A stretch of DNA of 64,000 bases from Nemertoderma westbladi (taxonomy: Eukaryota > Xenacoelomorpha > Nemertodermatida > Nemertodermatidae): contig JAUCBJ010008910.1 in NCBI GenBank assembly GCA_032718475.1, positions 1 to 64,000 of the forward strand. The letters run 5' to 3'. Shown piece after piece: positions 63,672 through 64,000 of the stretch; position 1 is the first letter of the stretch, and every line of letters begins with the position of its first letter. Position numbers and translations under genes: made by a program. The notes beneath the pieces were generated by a model, which was given only the letters and a program-made list of their open reading frames with translations, was not told where the DNA came from and did not search any database.

Positions 63672-63938
63672 TCATAGCTGGGCTGCTTCCCTTAACTGTA
63701 AGTTACTAAGCATGTCCGTTATAGGTTGGATGTGCAGTGATATAGCTTGCGCTAAACTGGCACTTAACTCCTCCCTCGTAATAAACTCCTGGCTAGGGTT
63801 CCGCTGAACTGTTGGCTCTATTTGGGTAATCCGCTGTCTCTCATATGATCCCTCTTCCGGTTTAACCCAGAAGTTCTCCGTCGAACTGGGTCGGCGATCC
63901 ATACGCGTATTCCAAACCCGCGGGTTCGGTTCGCCCAA
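63672..63938 (-). pseudogene. BEL-2 gag, N-terminal fragment
   Basis: 88 codons: GEPNPRVWNTR from the palindrome, then polar sequence and a helical end (ITREELSASLAQAISLHIQP). Not in frame with the next piece. The element continues beyond the window. Confidence 0.6.
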
Positions 63939-64000
63939 TACTCGGCCTCTCGGAGTTTCTTCTATAAACTCCCCTTCATCCTGATAATAGTTGCGTCGTG

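Larger units (their letters stand above)
61538..63928. repeat. BEL-2 palindrome, copies 3-5 (coding region)
   Basis: 61538-61554 ccaaatccgcagatttg: the stem changed to CAAATC/GATTTG on both arms (compensated), loop CGCA. 62573-62588 cagactcgcgagtctg: a different stem, loop CGCG. 63912-63928 ccaaacccgcgggttcg: one arm changed. Coding-strand readings include NPRVW (63912 copy) and SRVW (62573 copy), while the 61538 copy is in another frame. Confidence 0.75.
57968..64000 (-). mobile_element. BEL-2: second BEL-like element, gag and 3' region without pol, cut by window end
   Basis: Minus strand. From the right: gag N-terminus (63672-63938), gag domain (62861-63235), zinc-knuckle region (62295-62636), a heptapeptide-repeat ORF (61446-61910), then non-coding DNA and a charged frame (60259-60700). 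No protease, RT, RNase H or integrase motif is present between gag and the 3' region, so pol is deleted or was never there. The left LTR probably starts at 57968 (tgttggtgac), but its inner end and any second LTR are not identified. The gag is related to but clearly different from that of BEL-1. Confidence 0.65.

Overview
The window reads as nuclear DNA from a metazoan, probably an aquatic invertebrate; the phylum cannot be fixed from the sequence. It is AT-rich with GC-rich islands and is made almost entirely of transposable elements. The only host-type coding sequences are three intronless copies of one major-facilitator transporter. No rRNA, CRISPR or prokaryotic operon structure is visible. 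Strand, frame and boundary statements were read from the sequence by eye; family names rest on recognised motifs, not on database searches.

Layout. 1-4.3 kb: degenerate tandem repeats, a foldback/MITE element (2404-2891) and a fragment of non-LTR retrotransposon family 1. 4.3-5.6 kb: an intact SLC18B1-like transporter gene. 5.6-10.7 kb: a tRNA-like relic, a deleted family 1 copy, a decayed viral-type DNA-packaging ATPase (8307-8930) and a GC-rich gag-like two-ORF gene (9570-10645). 10.76-21.5 kb is copy A of a segmental duplication: degenerate gag-like relic, frameshifted transporter, a 66-bp perfect palindrome, and a 3.76-kb family 1 retrotransposon with an uninterrupted ORF and a 27-bp target duplication. 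21.5-27.6 kb: simple repeats, a MITE (23313-23858) and a second non-LTR element, family 2 (24692-26862). 27.6-56.7 kb is copy B of the duplication, now split by nested insertions. 56.7-64 kb: the 5' part of a family 2 element, then a BEL-like element running off the right edge.

Nesting in copy B. A family 1 element inserted at an 8-bp site (aatagaac) that is still empty in copy A. A 20.3-kb BEL/Pao LTR retrotransposon (BEL-1, 29960-50286, minus strand, 2.1-kb TG..CA LTRs, 5-bp TSD tcaac) then inserted into that element. A 4.3-kb Ty3/gypsy-like element (39359-43651, minus strand, 119-bp LTRs differing at one base, 5-bp TSD cgatg) then inserted into BEL-1. BEL-1 is decayed, with at least seven in-frame stops plus frameshifts. 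The gypsy element has uninterrupted gag, pro and pol in three frames, each -1 to the previous one, with retrovirus-type slippery heptamers in the right frame at both junctions.

Most unusual signal. BEL-1 carries ten dispersed copies of a 20-bp imperfect palindrome (consensus ggtaggctcgcaagccttcc) in coding linkers and in non-coding DNA. It is read in three different reading frames in different copies, has a conserved or compensated stem, and is absent from the LTRs and from the nested gypsy element. The second BEL-like element (BEL-2) carries its own palindrome family (CAAACCCGCGGGTTTG and variants) with a similar CG-containing tetraloop. These look like small selfish or structural hairpin elements that spread inside retrotransposons.
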